A DNA stretch of 64,000 nt from Phymorhynchus buccinoides (GCA_017654935.2 CM065697.1:48940420-49004419), one strand, 5' to 3'; shown: positions 1 to 11,121, numbered from the stretch's first letter. Notes: generated by a model not told the origin, from the letters alone. A program made the numbers and translations.

Positions 1-65
1 CTTACCAACCGCCATTACTATTGGCTGATAAAGAAGTCAGTTAACCCCCCTATCGTTGCTGCCTA

Positions 66-466
66 CTGTCATAAACGAGAGTTGGCTCCCTTCTCAAACA
101 GTCGAAACTTCCGTTTTTGCAACTTCCAGTTGTTGTGTTTGGACTTTTCTTCGTGAAAACTGGTAGAATTATGGCATTTTAAGCTCTACAACGATGCTTT
201 TTACATCCAATGAAGGGTTGTGGCATCTGTTGGACGGTATCTCAGATGATAATAGGGATTTCAAAGCATTTTAACGTGAGTAATTCTTCGCATTGGCGAC
301 TCGTTACCACTTTCGATGTTGTGACTCACAGTAGACTGTACCGAGTACGGCATTCGTTGCTTCTCTTCTCACGATTTTGCTCACTAATAGGACGCCCTCG
401 TTTATTAGGCGCATAGGTCGAAATTGGAGAAAAATATATCGCCTTATAGTCAGAAAATTACGGTTA
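66..466 (-). mobile_element. Inverted copy of a ~400 bp dispersed element (partner at 8128-8492)
   Basis: Read on the minus strand, this stretch aligns over most of its length with 8128-8492 on the plus strand. Shared blocks include the words around 'cctcgtttattaggcgcatagg' (406-418 region), the 'catccaatgaagg' block near 208 and 'gagttggctccc' near 79. One end reads TATAGTCAGAAAATTACGG, like the ends of the 'CCGTATTTTTCGGACTATAAGG' element family found elsewhere in the window. No credible protein is encoded. I infer a nonautonomous DNA element. Confidence 0.6.
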
Positions 467-702
467 AAAAAAAAAAAGGAAATGGGAAAACGCCCCCCGT
501 GAAGCTGAGTACTCTTAATTTAAAGCAACTTGGATGCATAATTGGGGCTCTTATACAACAGCAATTGTGTTTTCGCTTACAGCAAAGCTGTTTTTTCCCC
601 AGTTTTTATTATTTGGTTGTTGAAAATATAAAAAAAACCCCACATAATTCCGTCTGTACCGATTTTAAAAAAAAAGGATTTCCTTCCTGAGAAAGAAGCA
701 GT

Positions 703-1070
703 TTAACCCCTTCGCTGCCGCCTACTACTTGCGCATGCGCCTCCGGCTTGCCGCGCGGATTTTGAACGCGGCAATATCCGACGTATATATACGTCGGTGG
801 CAAGTACTGAAGCGCTATAGAGGACGTATATATACGTGGGTGGCAAGTACTGAAGCGCTATAGAGGACGTATATATACGTGGGTGGCAAGTACTGAAGCG
901 CTATAGAGGACGTATATATACGTTGGTGGCAAGTACTGAAGCGCTATAGAGGACGTATATATACGTTGGTGGCAAGTACTGAAGCGCTATAGAGGACGTA
1001 TATATACGTAAGTACTGAAGCGCTATAGAGGACATATATATATATACGTCATGGGCAGCGAAGGGGTTAA
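703..1070. mobile_element. TTAA-flanked MITE (piggyBac-like) carrying a 43-bp minisatellite
   Basis: The element is bounded by TTAA at 703-706 and 1067-1070. Its terminal inverted repeats are CCCCTTCGCTGCC and GGCAGCGAAGGGG. TTAA target duplications with C-rich ends are the hallmark of the piggyBac superfamily. The interior is about six copies of a 43-bp unit (about 795-1030) with the words GCAAGTACTGAAGCGCTATA and CGTATATATACG. No transposase is present, so it is nonautonomous. Confidence 0.7.
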
Positions 1071-1289
1071 GCCCTGCATGTGTATCACGATGTGCTTTTC
1101 TACCGCTCTACAAGCAACTAGCATCAAGCAGCCTTTCTCCACAAGCAGCTCTAATGGCAACGCATGCAGCAAACATCCACCCAAGCCCCATGTATCAGTG
1201 CCGCTTCTTTGTCCCTTCTACCTTCTGTCTGTTCCTCCTGTGTTCTACCTTCTGTCTCTTCCTCTTCCTTCTCTTCCTCAACCTCTGCA

Positions 1290-1925
1290 AACAATACGCT
1301 AGAAACTTGCAAGGAGGAAAAGGATCTTGGTGTCATCTTTGATTCTGGATGAACATTTGATAATCACATTAACACGGCTATTAGTAAAGGCAACAAAAAG
1401 CTGGGCATAAATAGAAGAAGTTTTATTGGGTTAGATAATATAGAATTTTGAAAACTATATAAAAGTTTGGTCAGACCTCATCTAGAATATGGAAATCAGG
1501 TCTGGAGTCCGTTTTTAAAAAGGCAATCAGCAGCATTAGAAAGGGTCCAAAGACGAGCAACAAAATTAGTTAAAGGCGTTAGTCACCTTGATTATGAACA
1601 TAGACTAAGGAAATTGAAATTACCATCTCTGAAATACAGAAGAATTCGTGGGGATCTGATAAACACATACAACATTTTTCACAGTGATAACAATACTAAT
1701 AAATCTTTGTTCCAGCTAACAACTGACTCAAGAACCCGTAACATTGATTTAAAAATACTAACCCAGTATAGCCGAACTAATATTAGAAAAAAATATTTTC
1801 TAACAGAGTAACAAAGTTTTGGAATACTCTTCCTGCACATATTAAACGAGCACAAAATCTATCACCACTCAAAAACCTCCTTGATAATTACACCAACTTA
1901 TCAAAATTACAATATGAACATGACT
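1290..1925 (+). pseudogene. Non-LTR retrotransposon reverse transcriptase, C-terminal fragment
   Basis: The translation contains VRPHLEYGNQVWSPF, then LERVQRRATKLVKG and RLRKLKLPSLKYRR. These are the conserved C-terminal blocks of Jockey/CR1-like LINE reverse transcriptases. Upstream the same protein continues (EKDLGVIFDSG near 1318) but is broken by stop codons near 1350 and 1449. Near 1790 a frame change is needed to continue into FWNTLPAHIK and to the stop near 1925. It is a 5'-truncated, dead LINE copy; the family assignment below 'non-LTR' is uncertain. Confidence 0.8.
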
Positions 1926-2310
1926 AAAAGGCAGATTTGCCATAAACAAAATATAAAAAAACTCTCAACTGTGCAAAAGTTCAAACAAAAATGAAAGGAC
2001 AGTGAAGAGGCCGCGAGGCCTAATGTCCTAACTACTTGACCTGAATATGCAGTTGTGATGAAGCTTATGAAGGAGATATGATCCTCACTTTCAAATGGCC
2101 TTTGTTGGGTTGACTTGTCTGTAAGCAAATCTCCTCACAAAGTATCTCAATAAACTGAAAATGCTGTTCGGAGGTTAAAGAAGCATTGAATCAATATCTG
2201 CAACATGCAACACTATGTAACCTCTCACACTGTTTTGTAACAAAGGTCTACCCCATGTGCTTTGAAGGGCAATATGGAAAGTCACATTTTCTGCCCAAAC
2301 CAATAAGTTT
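1926..2310. other. AT-rich stretch after the LINE fragment, no gene seen
   Basis: It may include LINE 3' UTR. The word GGCCGCGAGGCCTA near 2010 recurs near 37093 next to another AT-rich tail, which fits a shared LINE 3' region. No coding exon is recognised. Confidence 0.4.
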
Positions 2311-2324
2311 TGCCTCTTCTTTTT

Positions 2325-2690
2325 CTTCTTCTGCATTCCCAGACCATATGGCCATAATGGGTAAGGTACATACGTATCCGGTTTTCAGTTTTCATTGGTC
2401 TTCCCGCTGCGTACAGCTGACACATTCCAATTGCGGAGGAGCTCAAAGGAGAAAAATATTTCAAAGATATTTTTGATAAGTCAGAAAGATAGTGGATGAC
2501 AGAAAGCAAAGGGATAAGGCAGAGTCATAAAGAGTGACAGATTAGGGGAAGTTACAAAAACAGAACTTCCAGAAGGTGGAGGAACTATTTGTAAGAAAGA
2601 CCCCCTGGTATCCCCACTGGGAGAGACTGGTGGAAGGGGCGGGGTCATCCAGCTCCCCGTATGGAGGCATGAGACATCCAGCACTGCTTC
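2325..2690 (+). mobile_element. Dispersed repeat R1, copy 1
   Basis: About 360 bp align in the same orientation with 62388-62765. Landmarks are CCATATGGCCATA, GGAGCTCAAAGGAGAAAA, CAGAACTTCCAGAAGGTGG, GGTATCCCC and CCAGCTCCCCGTATGGAGG. Inverted and partial copies occur at 13573-13800 and 15566-15627. It has no recognised coding capacity. The element class is unknown. Confidence 0.7.
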
Positions 2691-2851
2691 AACATTATAT
2701 CCACTACAGCTATTGTCCTTGGGTAGATGCAGCCCTTTGTCATGTTCACTGTGCAAATGACACTTTTGTAATGGTAAAAAAAAGTGAACAAGTTAAAACT
2801 TCACCCATACTCCATAAACCTTTTGTCACACGCACGCACACACAGACTCAC

Positions 2852-3026
2852 TGGGTCCGGCCAACAGAGCTTCATCCATGGAAGCGGAGTGCGGAATTTC
2901 TCCTGTTGCCATGCCAACGGCGCCTGATGCGTCCCCAGCCTCTATGTGCTTCTCTCTGATCAGCTTCATCTTCTCCGCATCTGAATCAACACCGTCATGG
3001 ATCAACTTTGATGGAGGGGAGTTCAT
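2852..3026 (-). CDS. Possible coding exon, minus strand (unassigned; might be a downstream kinesin exon)
   Basis: On the minus strand an open frame of about 58 codons contains DSDAEKMKLIREKHIEAG and SASMDEALLAGP. It stands out from the low-complexity frames around it by its mixed, charged composition. It is followed by a good splice donor (CCA|GTGAGT, junction at 2852/2851). An acceptor could lie near 3000 (CCCCTCCATCAAAG), but the exact 5' boundary is unclear. Strand and position would fit a C-terminal exon of the kinesin gene, but I cannot match it to KIF17 by sequence. Confidence 0.35.
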
Positions 3027-3047
3027 TAGAAAGAGAGTTTTCCCCCT

Positions 3048-3300
3048 TTGTTAAATTTCGTTATCTTTAACATCATTATTGTCACTATTGTCATCACCAT
3101 CAATATCATCATCACTATTGTCATCATTGTCATCATCATCATCATCATCGTTATCACCATCAATATTATTGTCTTTGTCACGTCTTCATTATCATCATTG
3201 CTGGCGTCATCATCATTGTCGTCATCACTATCATCACTAATGTCATCATCATCTTTATCATTATCGCTATAACATCACTGTCCTGGTCACATCATCATCA
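3048..3300. repeat. Imperfect CAT/CATCAC trinucleotide tract
   Basis: The tract is built of CATCAT, CACCAT and CATTGT units. It is open in one plus frame only because of the triplet repetition. Similar tracts occur at 15300-15540 and, much larger, at 51541-54910. Confidence 0.85.
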
Positions 3301-4150
3301 CCACATCATCGTGGTTATTTGTACAGCACACATTCTTTTTTTTAAATAATATTCACAACGCTTTACAAAGATCACCAACAGTCTCTTCAATCTGCACAAA
3401 GAAATTCAATTTCAAACTATGAAAATGTCATTTGTACTTTAAAAATGTTAAAAATTCAGGACTTTCCTGGAGTTGCACTGCCTCCGGGCATTGCCTCCAG
3501 GATCGTTCCCACCATCTTTATATCTACTAATGTCCCATATGTGTCTGTTTCAGACCGGAGGACGTTAAACGGATTTTCACACTCAAGAAAATGTTATTTC
3601 CAAATTCATGTTTTTCTTGCAAACCATACCACCCACTCAGATACCCACAGCACTTTTTCTTTCACAAACACCACACTATGTGCAAATCAAATTCCTCAAA
3701 TCTAAATTTCTGACCCCCACCCCACCCTCACACAAACATACATACAACCTACAGGCGTTTATGATAGGTTCTATCCTCAAACTGACTTTTGATTCACCGA
3801 GTCTTCAAACAGTGCATGACTTCAAAATTAGTTGAACAATAACAAGCCTTTCGATTAATTTATAACCAAAGAGACTGGTAAAAATATAGAAAAATATCTA
3901 TGTGTCTTTCATCCACTATTAAGAACATTTTCTTAAGGTGTTCGTAAAAGATACTCTATGAAATAGTTTATTGAAAAATCTTGTTGACGTGGAATAGCAA
4001 AAAACACAAAAAACATTCAGTAAATAGCATGCACAGAAACAAAACAAAAACCAAACAGAACAACACATTCTTTTTTTTCTCAACATGAATTGAAACCGAG
4101 TCATTTAATTATGCTAGTCGGAATAAGTCCACATTCTTAGAGCAATCAAA
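3301..4150. other. Intergenic stretch with dispersed repeat R2 copy (3447-3572)
   Basis: The segment 3447-3572 aligns with 62187-62300 in the same orientation. Shared words are GTTGCACTGC, GGGCATTGC and ATGTCCCATATGTGTCT. The rest is AT-rich with no recognised gene or RNA. Confidence 0.55.
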
Positions 4151-4308
<158 letters not shown>

Positions 4309-4808
4309 GAGAAAGAGGTTATTATTCTTGTAGATTCTTGTTTGTGGAAGGAAATTAGACCAATGCAGCCAACACTTAGTTCAGCATTCAACAAAGGGTG
4401 GATGGAGAGCCTAAACAGCACACCAGCAGTTAAGGAATCATCAATCACACCTTTAACTCTTCTGGCACCATGTATTTTTTATATATTTTTTTGGTTGTCC
4501 GTTCCATCACAACCAACAACAGTTGGGCAACTATTATTCTAGTGCGTGTACATTGCCTTAACGGAAAAGAATCACCGACACAAGCTCTGAAAACAGACAC
4601 ACACATGGCAGGGTACTTGGCAGTGAATGTCTTTGCACTTGGTGGGAGTGAAGTGTGATGTACTGGGAGAATACATTCGCCCATGGTGCTAGATGAGCTA
4701 AACATATGCATGGGGTAAAACACAAAACTCTCTCTCTCCCTCTCTCTCTCTCTTCGTTCGTTCATTTATTCGTTCGTTCTCACGATCAAGCATATGCATT
4801 GAAAATTG

Positions 4809-5254
4809 CATAGCTGCCAACCTTGGAGAAATGAAATTCCTGACAAAAAGTATGGGGATTCGGGGGCCTTCAGCGGCCCCCGGTAGGATCCAGGAGCAAC
4901 GCCCATGGTGGGGCAACGTCCCTGAAGTTGAAGGTTTTCTATCAACTGAAGCTGCAAATATTGACTCTTCGTGGGTTGTTTTTAACTACACTTTGATAAA
5001 TAAAGGTATGAAATTTGAATCAATATTTTGCATAAAAAAGGTCTATAAAGAGAGTTCTGAAAAATCCTACTTTTAAAGTTCAACTGGCTGCATGTTCAAC
5101 TTAAAACTAAGAAAATGCATTAAAAAAATCCTTCAGTACCCCTATCTTTCCTTGGAAATGTCAAATTCAGGAAAATCAGATAGTTTTCTGGATTTTCCCG
5201 ACAGACTTTACTAATCTGGACATTCCTGAAAAATTCCTGATAGTTGGCAGCTGA
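4809..5254. mobile_element. ~445 bp element with short inverted ends (TAGCTGCCAAC)
   Basis: The left end reads ATAGCTGCCAACC and the right end reads ATAGTTGGCAGCTGA, so short terminal inverted repeats enclose about 445 bp with no coding potential. I infer a nonautonomous DNA transposon. The superfamily cannot be decided without a clear target duplication. Confidence 0.5.
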
Positions 5255-5306
5255 ATCTTCAGCGTGTTGAAGTTGGCTGCCTAAGGCGAAGAAGAAGAAG
5301 AAGAGC
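5250..5306 (+). mobile_element. Short dispersed element ending in a (GAA)n tail
   Basis: The block reads AATCTTCAGCGTGTTGAAG, then TTGGCTGCCTAAGGCGAAG and a run of GAA. The same core with the same tail is at 16678-16745 (reverse orientation) and 38165-38231 (forward). A constant 3' triplet tail is typical of SINEs or LINE 3' ends. Confidence 0.6.
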
Positions 5307-5449
5307 TGTGAAATTGTGCCTGAATACTGTGAAGCGTAAGCCTGGTTTCCACCCCACCAGTCATTCACAGCCAAAGAGGTCAAAAGCAAACCAGAAAATG
5401 TTCACTGTGCTTTCCAATAACAAACGTGGCCTGTAGCATGGTGCTGGGC

Positions 5450-5586
5450 ACATGCACGCACCCACACTCCCACGCAGGTGCGGGCACACATACATACATG
5501 TATGCACACGCGGGCACGCACACACACACACACACATATGTGCACGCACATACACACACACGCACACAGTCACACACACACACACT
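5450..5586. repeat. (CA)n-rich microsatellite
   Basis: CACACA and CACGCA runs, purest at about 5517-5585. It encodes nothing credible. Confidence 0.95.
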
Positions 5587-6110
5587 TATTATAAAGTAGT
5601 GGGATGCAAACGAGGGAATGATGAAAAACAAATTCAACCTTTTTCAAACTTGGCAAACTGTTAACACTTTCAATCTGCCTTACTCAATACTGAGCCACAA
5701 AAGAAATGCCAATCAACGCTAAGTTCGATTTGATATTGCTTTCCTTAAATTTCACTTATGAATGCTTACATCAATTCCGGGTTAAGGTTGCCAAATTCAA
5801 CATGAATTGTCTGTGATCAATGAACTCTGTTCTTTTTCAAATGAACTCAATCGCATCCTTCTGCATAAATACGCTATGTCAATATGTCACGTCATTATTG
5901 AGGACGAATTGCCTAATTGTATGTGGAAGAAATACAAAGCTGTCAGCTTGACGAATTCACTTCAAGGGAAGTAAATCTGTTAACACCATAATTTGGTCAT
6001 TTATAAACTCGCTTCGTTCCCCTAGACCATGTTCGTGCATCTTACTTTGCATTTGCATTTGCAAGTGCATCTTACTTTGCATTTGTAGTGGTTTGTGTGC
6101 ATGTGGGGGG
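5587..6110. other. AT-rich stretch, nothing recognised
   Basis: No exon-like coding, RNA gene or repeat family was recognised. A short doublet of TGCATTTGCAAGTGCATCTT-like words lies near 6050-6085. Confidence 0.4.
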
Positions 6111-6112
6111 GA

Positions 6113-6475
6113 GATTTGTTTGAACGATACAAAATCCCATTTGATTGGCAGCTTAGTGTGATGGCTGCAAAAAAAAGTGCTCTTAAGTAAGAATTGGAAG
6201 ACCTGTAATCCTCTTTCATTTCGCTTTCTTTTGTTGTTCTGCCCTTTTTGGCAGCTTTGTGTGATGGCTGGAGTGATTTGTGGAGATTTGTTTGAACGAT
6301 TCAAAATCATGCCCTTTGAAGGTTGGCAGCTTAGTGTGATGGCTGCGATGTCACTGAGTTAATAAGCTGTGGAAAGTGCTCATTTAGTACAGACTGCATT
6401 GGAAGACGACTGCTCCAATCCAACAAAGGCTCACCTTAACTATGTTTCGCATTTCTTTTGTTGTTCAATACAATA
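6113..6475. repeat. Two-copy ~180 bp tandem duplication
   Basis: Two diverged copies share GAGATTTGTTTGAACGAT, TTGGCAGCTTAGTGTGATGG and the following TTGGAAGAC block. A third GGCAGCTTTGTGTGATGG word at 6250 suggests further internal duplication. Confidence 0.6.
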
Positions 6476-6479
6476 ACAT

Positions 6480-6725
6480 GCCATTTCGCCGCCAGCCATA
6501 TTTTTTGGCCCAAAAGTACCATTAAGCTTAACTATGGAGAGAAAAAATAATTATTTGCAATATTGTGAATTCCTCTGTGACATGTCTAACATTAGGCCCA
6601 TCTTTACCTCCCAAAATTAAGAAAATAGGGTCTCCACATAACAGGCCCTGATTTGATGCTTCTTAGTGACATGGGTGTCAAAGCATTGTGGTGCATAAAT
6701 GCGACATTGGCAGTGAAAGGGTTAA
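6480..6725 (-). mobile_element. piggyBac-like MITE, copy 1
   Basis: This is the reverse orientation of the element at 19312-19557. It ends at TTAA (6722-6725) after GGCAGTGAAAGGG. The other end, TTTCGCCGCCAGCC, has lost its TTAA. The interior block ATTAAGAAAATAGGGTC is shared by all copies. It is nonautonomous. Confidence 0.7.
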
Positions 6726-6924
6726 ACTGAACTGTGGAGAAAAAAAGTTTTGGTGCAGTATTGGGAATTCTTCTGTGACATGTCTAACATTAGGCCTATC
6801 TTTACCTCCAAAAATTAAGAAAATAGGGTCATCGGGTAACAGGCCCTGATTTGATGCCTTTTAGTGACATAGGTGTTAAAACCATTGTGGTGCATAAACG
6901 CGACATTGGCAGTGAAAGGGTTAA
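6726..6924 (-). mobile_element. piggyBac-like MITE, copy 2 (truncated, in tandem)
   Basis: It directly follows copy 1 and repeats its interior: GACATGTCTAACATTAGGCC and AACAGGCCCTGATTTGATGC. It ends with GGCAGTGAAAGGGTTAA at 6924 and lacks the outer 45 bp or so of the first end. The head-to-tail arrangement suggests a tandem duplication, not an independent insertion. Confidence 0.65.
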
Positions 6925-6929
6925 ATCAC

Positions 6930-7098
6930 AATATTTGACGGACAATAAGGCGAGATCAAGTTTCCCAGACAGACACCCCTCCCCCCCCCCTGTGCCTTAC
7001 AACACGATGAACAGCAGAGTGAGAAAATATGGTCACAAAATCTGACTTCAGCATGAAATTTGGGGTGTGCGCCTTATTGTCAGAAAAGTACCGTAACA
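6930..7098 (-). mobile_element. TIR element of the 'CCGTATTTTTCGGACTATAAGG' family, diverged copy
   Basis: It starts with GACGGACAATAAGGCGAG and ends with GCGCCTTATTGTCAGAAAAG followed by TACCGTA. The inner AAATTTGGGG box faces the opposite way from that in the copies at 21735, 22035 and 28070. A C run replaces part of the middle. Confidence 0.6.
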
Positions 7099-7137
7099 AG
7101 TAGCTGCAATTTTAACAAACGACGGCATTCAGATGGC

Positions 7138-7270
7138 AAATGTTAAGATCAGCTCCCTCCGCTGTTCCAGGGTGAAGTTGGCCAATCAGCTTAACGGAAA
7201 AGGTAAATCGGAGGGAGCTGATTGGCCAACTTCACCCTGGAACAGCGGACGGAGCTGATCTTAACATTAG
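7138..7270. mobile_element. Foldback element with ~50 bp near-perfect arms
   Basis: The left arm (7138-7191) and right arm (7219-7270) are reverse complements with about one mismatch in the inner 49 bp. Core words are CCAGGGTGAAGTTGGCC and its complement. The spacer is about 25 bp. A hairpin or MITE is the simplest reading. Confidence 0.8.
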
Positions 7271-8127
7271 CCTTCAGATTAGTAAAACCAACACTCCATC
7301 GCAAACATTGGTAACACCCGAAGCACTGGCAAACCAATTCGTGGGGGATAACTCACGATCTTTCATGTCTTGGTCCCATTCTACCTGGTCGTCCAACACT
7401 GGACACATCGATAACGGCACACACACACACACACCAACATCAAAGCCACTGATTAGCCGATGTACATGCGTTGTTATTTTATGGATCATGCAATACAACG
7501 CACAACAAACTTCTACGCATGCATAACAACAACAGCAATAATCAATGAAGGAACCAAAAAGGGAGAACACTGAAGAACACTGGGACATGTAAAGATGGAT
7601 GAGAGAGAAAGGGGAAGGGAGTTCAATTCAACAATTGTATTGTCTCCAAACAAGTGAAGAAATTTGTTTTTCGGCATGCACATAAAAATGAAGACAAAAT
7701 AAGACATTGTTATAACCTAACAGAAGAGACAATTTGTAAAATAACATAAAAGCACCTGTAATTGACATAAAACATAGTTATCAAACACACACACACACAC
7801 ACCTGAACAAGTACACTGGGCATCCAATGATCAATCCCCCTTTTTTTTTTTGTCTGAGTTGGGGGATTGAACAACAAAAATGTATTAGGCTTGACTCTAC
7901 ACTGCTAAAATAATCATGGAAGTTGCTCTAACTACATGACAAATGCATGCCTACTTTTTATTTGCCTTTTTGTGTCTATTTTGACATTAATTTTATTGTC
8001 ATTAAAAAAAAACCACCTTCTGAAGGGGACTGTAAGCAAGTCTGACCCGTGCACATTATGCACTTAAAAAACAACACAAATCAGTGAAAAGTCGACAACA
8101 GGGAGCTTCCAGCTGCCTGGTATGTAC
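7271..8127. other. No confirmed gene; short CA run at 7782-7801
   Basis: The stretch is AT-rich. A minus-strand segment at 7357-7398 has exon-like borders but is only 42 bp and was not accepted. No RNA genes were recognised. Confidence 0.35.
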
Positions 8128-8492
8128 CATAATTTTCGGAGTACACAGCAATTTTTCTCTCTCCAATTTTGACCTATGCGCCTAATAAACAAGGGCGCCG
8201 TATTAGTGAACAAAATCGTGGGAAGAGAGGCAATGGTTGCTGTGCTCAGTACAGTCTAGACATCAAAAATGGTCTCGAGTTGCCGATACAACAAATACTC
8301 ACGCTAAAATGCTTCAAAATCCTTTTTTTGTCTGAGATACCATCCAACAGACGCCATAAACCTTCATTGGATGTAAAAATCATCGTTGTAGAGCTTAAAA
8401 GGTTTTCACGAAGACAAGTGCAAACACAGCAACAAGAAGTCGCACAAAAGGAACTTCGATAATTTGAAAGGGGAGCCAACTCTCATTTATGA
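8128..8492 (+). mobile_element. Copy of the ~400 bp dispersed element (partner at 66-466)
   Basis: Starting ACCATAATTTTCGGAGTA, it aligns as the reverse complement of 66-466. The shared interior includes CACGCTAAAATGCTTC, CCTTCATTGGATG and GTTGTAGAGCTTAAAA. No transposase is encoded. Confidence 0.6.
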
Positions 8493-8696
8493 CAGCTACG
8501 TGTATGGGCTTCGAAGTTTGACTTTCTTAAGCAAGGGCACCCTTTTCTTTAATTTTTCCAATTTTGTTTTTGAATTGCCCTATTCGCCGTATACACACAC
8601 AAGTGCCTAATGGTCTGAGAAACATGGTATTGATAGCTAGGTTTCCTGAGTCTATTCCTTCCACCCCCCCCCCCCCCCCCCCTTCAAACGAAGCAG

Positions 8697-8790
8697 CACT
8701 GCACAGCGGTGCGCTCTCCGGGTTGGAGCAGCCTGAATTTTACAGACACAAGTCTCTGCGACCTTAAAAATAAATAAATACAAAGTAAAT
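8697..8790 (+). mobile_element. SINE 3' fragment
   Basis: GTGCGCTCTCCGGGTTGGAG, then CAGCCTGAATTTTACAGACA, matches the 3' part of the tRNA-derived SINE at 20626-20917. It is 5'-truncated. Confidence 0.6.
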
Positions 8791-8792
8791 AT

Positions 8793-9432
8793 CAGAGACA
8801 ATCTCAATCAAATTCAGAGACAATCTCAATCACATTCAGAGACAATCTCAATCACATTCAGAGACAATCTCAATCACATTCAGAGACAATCTCAATCACA
8901 TTCAGAGACAATCTCAATCACATTCAGAGACAATCTCAATCACATTCAGAGACAATCTCAATCACATTCAGAGACAATCTCAATCACATTCAGAGACAAT
9001 CTCAATCACATTCAGAGACAATCTCAATCAAATTCAGAGACAATCTCAATCACATTCAGAGACAATCTCAATCACATTCAGAGACAATCTCAATCACATT
9101 CAGAGACAATCCCAATCACATTCAGAGACAATCTCAATCACATTCAGAGACAATCTCAATCACATTCAGAGACAATCTCAATCACATTCAGAGACAATCT
9201 CAATCAAATTCAGAGACAATCTCAATCACATTCAGAGACAATCTCAATCACATTCAGAGACAATCTCAATCACATTCAGAGACAATCTCAATCAAATTCA
9301 GAGACAATCTCAATCACATTCAGAGACAATCTCAATCACATTCAGAGACAATCTCAATCACATTCAGAGACAATCTCAATCACATTCAGAGACAATCCCA
9401 ATCACATTCAGAGACAATCTCAATCACATTCA
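8793..9432. repeat. 22-bp tandem satellite, ~29 copies
   Basis: The unit is CAGAGACAATCTCAATCACA plus TT and is highly uniform. An A variant (ATCAAATT) recurs at 8808, 9028, 9204 and 9292, and two units have CCCAATC. Its homogeneity argues for recent expansion. It has no spacers and is not a CRISPR array. Confidence 0.97.
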
Positions 9433-9770
9433 AAACCTAAGTACACACAGATAAAATCAGCATGTGCCAACAGAAGATTACTAAAAGTACATTTTAGCTG
9501 AAAGCGACACATGAAAACTACTGACAAAAACAACACAGGACAGGCATGCAACATGTGAGCGTGTTATTGGCTGTAACGCACGTAAAAACGCTGCAATTAA
9601 AGCAATGCATGGCGGCACAATATCATGCAAATTTGTTACTAGGCGTAAGACATGAAACTATGAAGACACAGCACAACACTGGCACGCAGGCATGCGGTTT
9701 AACAATCGTTTGGCTTTGGGCAGACGTACAGTAGCATTACAAATGTCAATGAGCGACTTAGCTGGCTCTT
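9433..9770. other. Unique-looking stretch, no gene supported
   Basis: A 62-codon frame at 9546-9734 has no recognisable domain or splice context. Nothing else was recognised. Confidence 0.35.
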
Positions 9771-9773
9771 TTG

Positions 9774-9945
9774 CCCGCCAGGTGGCATAACGCTCGAGTG
9801 GGGCTAATCCTCTCTATATTCTTAGTTGGGGATAAAGAGAGAGACAGATAGGGGGGAGTCCAACCCTCTCTCTCTCTGTGACTACGCCCAACTAAGAATA
9901 TAGCGTGATAAGCCAATAGTGGTTTGACTGCCCCCTGGCGGTCAA
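9774..9945. mobile_element. Foldback-type element with imperfect arms
   Basis: Left CGCCAGGTGGCA and CTATATTCTTAGTTGGG are mirrored on the right by CCCAACTAAGAATATAG and TGCCCCCTGGCGG. CT/GA-rich sequence separates the arms. Confidence 0.55.
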
Positions 9946-10234
9946 ATAATCGCCATAAGTCGACCATTACGAATAAAGCCAAGGGTATTAATATCAAAAC
10001 AAAGTCCAGTATGCGCTCAGCACGAATGCTGATTCCAATGTTACCTTCCATACCTGAGATAGCAGAAGACGGAAAGAAACAAACATGTTATGTTAAACAT
10101 ATTCCTCTCACAGCGAAATAAACTATAAAGCACATTATGCATGTTTTGTCTCTCAAGTAAAAGGGAAATCACTTTTGCAAATCAAATACTTATCATTTTT
10201 TTTTTTTTTTTTAGAAGTCTATACAAAAAGAGAT

Positions 10235-11121
10235 ACCGTATTTTCCAGGCTATAGGTCGCTGCTTTTTTCTTCAACTTTGACCCCTGCGGCTAAAACAAC
10301 GATTGAGGATAATTTGTGAATATTTCCCCTTCAGTATTTTTGGCTGGTCGTCAACTCCAGCCTGTGCGCTTTGACATCGTCAATCTCGGTAAAAACGAAC
10401 CGTTCTCAGGCTGACACTCAGAGGAATGTAATAATCAGCGATAACACTTGTACATGTACTTGCACAATAATGCACGTTATTCTTCACTGAGCAGTTCATG
10501 ATCTTTACCAACTCCGTGCAAACAAAAATGCAAAGTCAACTTCCAAGATGAAACTAGATGATCGGTCTCGCTCCATAAGTTGAAACTAATTGATTGGTCT
10601 CACTTTACATAAAAGAAGTTGAGAAGCAGCTCCTTTGCGTTATTAAACTGATGGATCAGCATTAGCGTCTGCACTGAAACACTCGCTGAATGCAAGCAGC
10701 TCACAAAAGCCAATAAATGCAAACAGCAGGCGCATTTGCGTTTGCCGTGATTACGAATCTGCGGAGTGCGCTGCGCCATTTTGTTCACTGTCGGCCAAGT
10801 AGGATGAACTGCCAGTGCGTTACTTTGTCTTGTTTTGTGTTGTGTGGTGTCGTTATGCAGAATCCAGTATTTGCTGGGTCCATTATGGCGAAGATTAGGT
10901 CTGTACTGTGTAGTTTGTGTGCGAGTGCAACACGGGCCGTCAAAGTTGATGTGGCTTTCGAGCGTTCATCCGCTCGTCAGCTCAGGTTTGGTTGGTTTTT
11001 TTCAGTCTCTTGCGGCTTAGACATTGAATGCGGCTTTATCGTCGTTTTTTCCAGAAATTAAATAAAATTCAGCGGGTGCAGCTTAGACAAGGGTGCGCTT
11101 TGTAGACCGGAAATACAGTAT
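10235..11121. mobile_element. ~890 bp element with 'CCGTATTT' terminal inverted repeats
   Basis: It begins TACCGTATTTTCCAGGCTAT and ends with the complement-like GTAGACCGGAAATACAGTA. Inner boxes CCCCTGCGGCTAAA and TTCAGCGGGTGCAGCTTAG are also mirrored. It is longer than the 165-175 bp relatives but no transposase is recognisable. Confidence 0.55.

Noticed and set aside
7357..7398. 42-bp minus-strand micro-exon (acceptor CCAG, donor GATC|GTGAGT, peptide LDDQVEWDQDMKD)
   Set aside because: The borders are plausible, but the segment is too short to judge without transcripts.
8793..9432. CRISPR-like regular repeat
   Set aside because: It is direct 22-bp units without spacers, in a eukaryotic setting.
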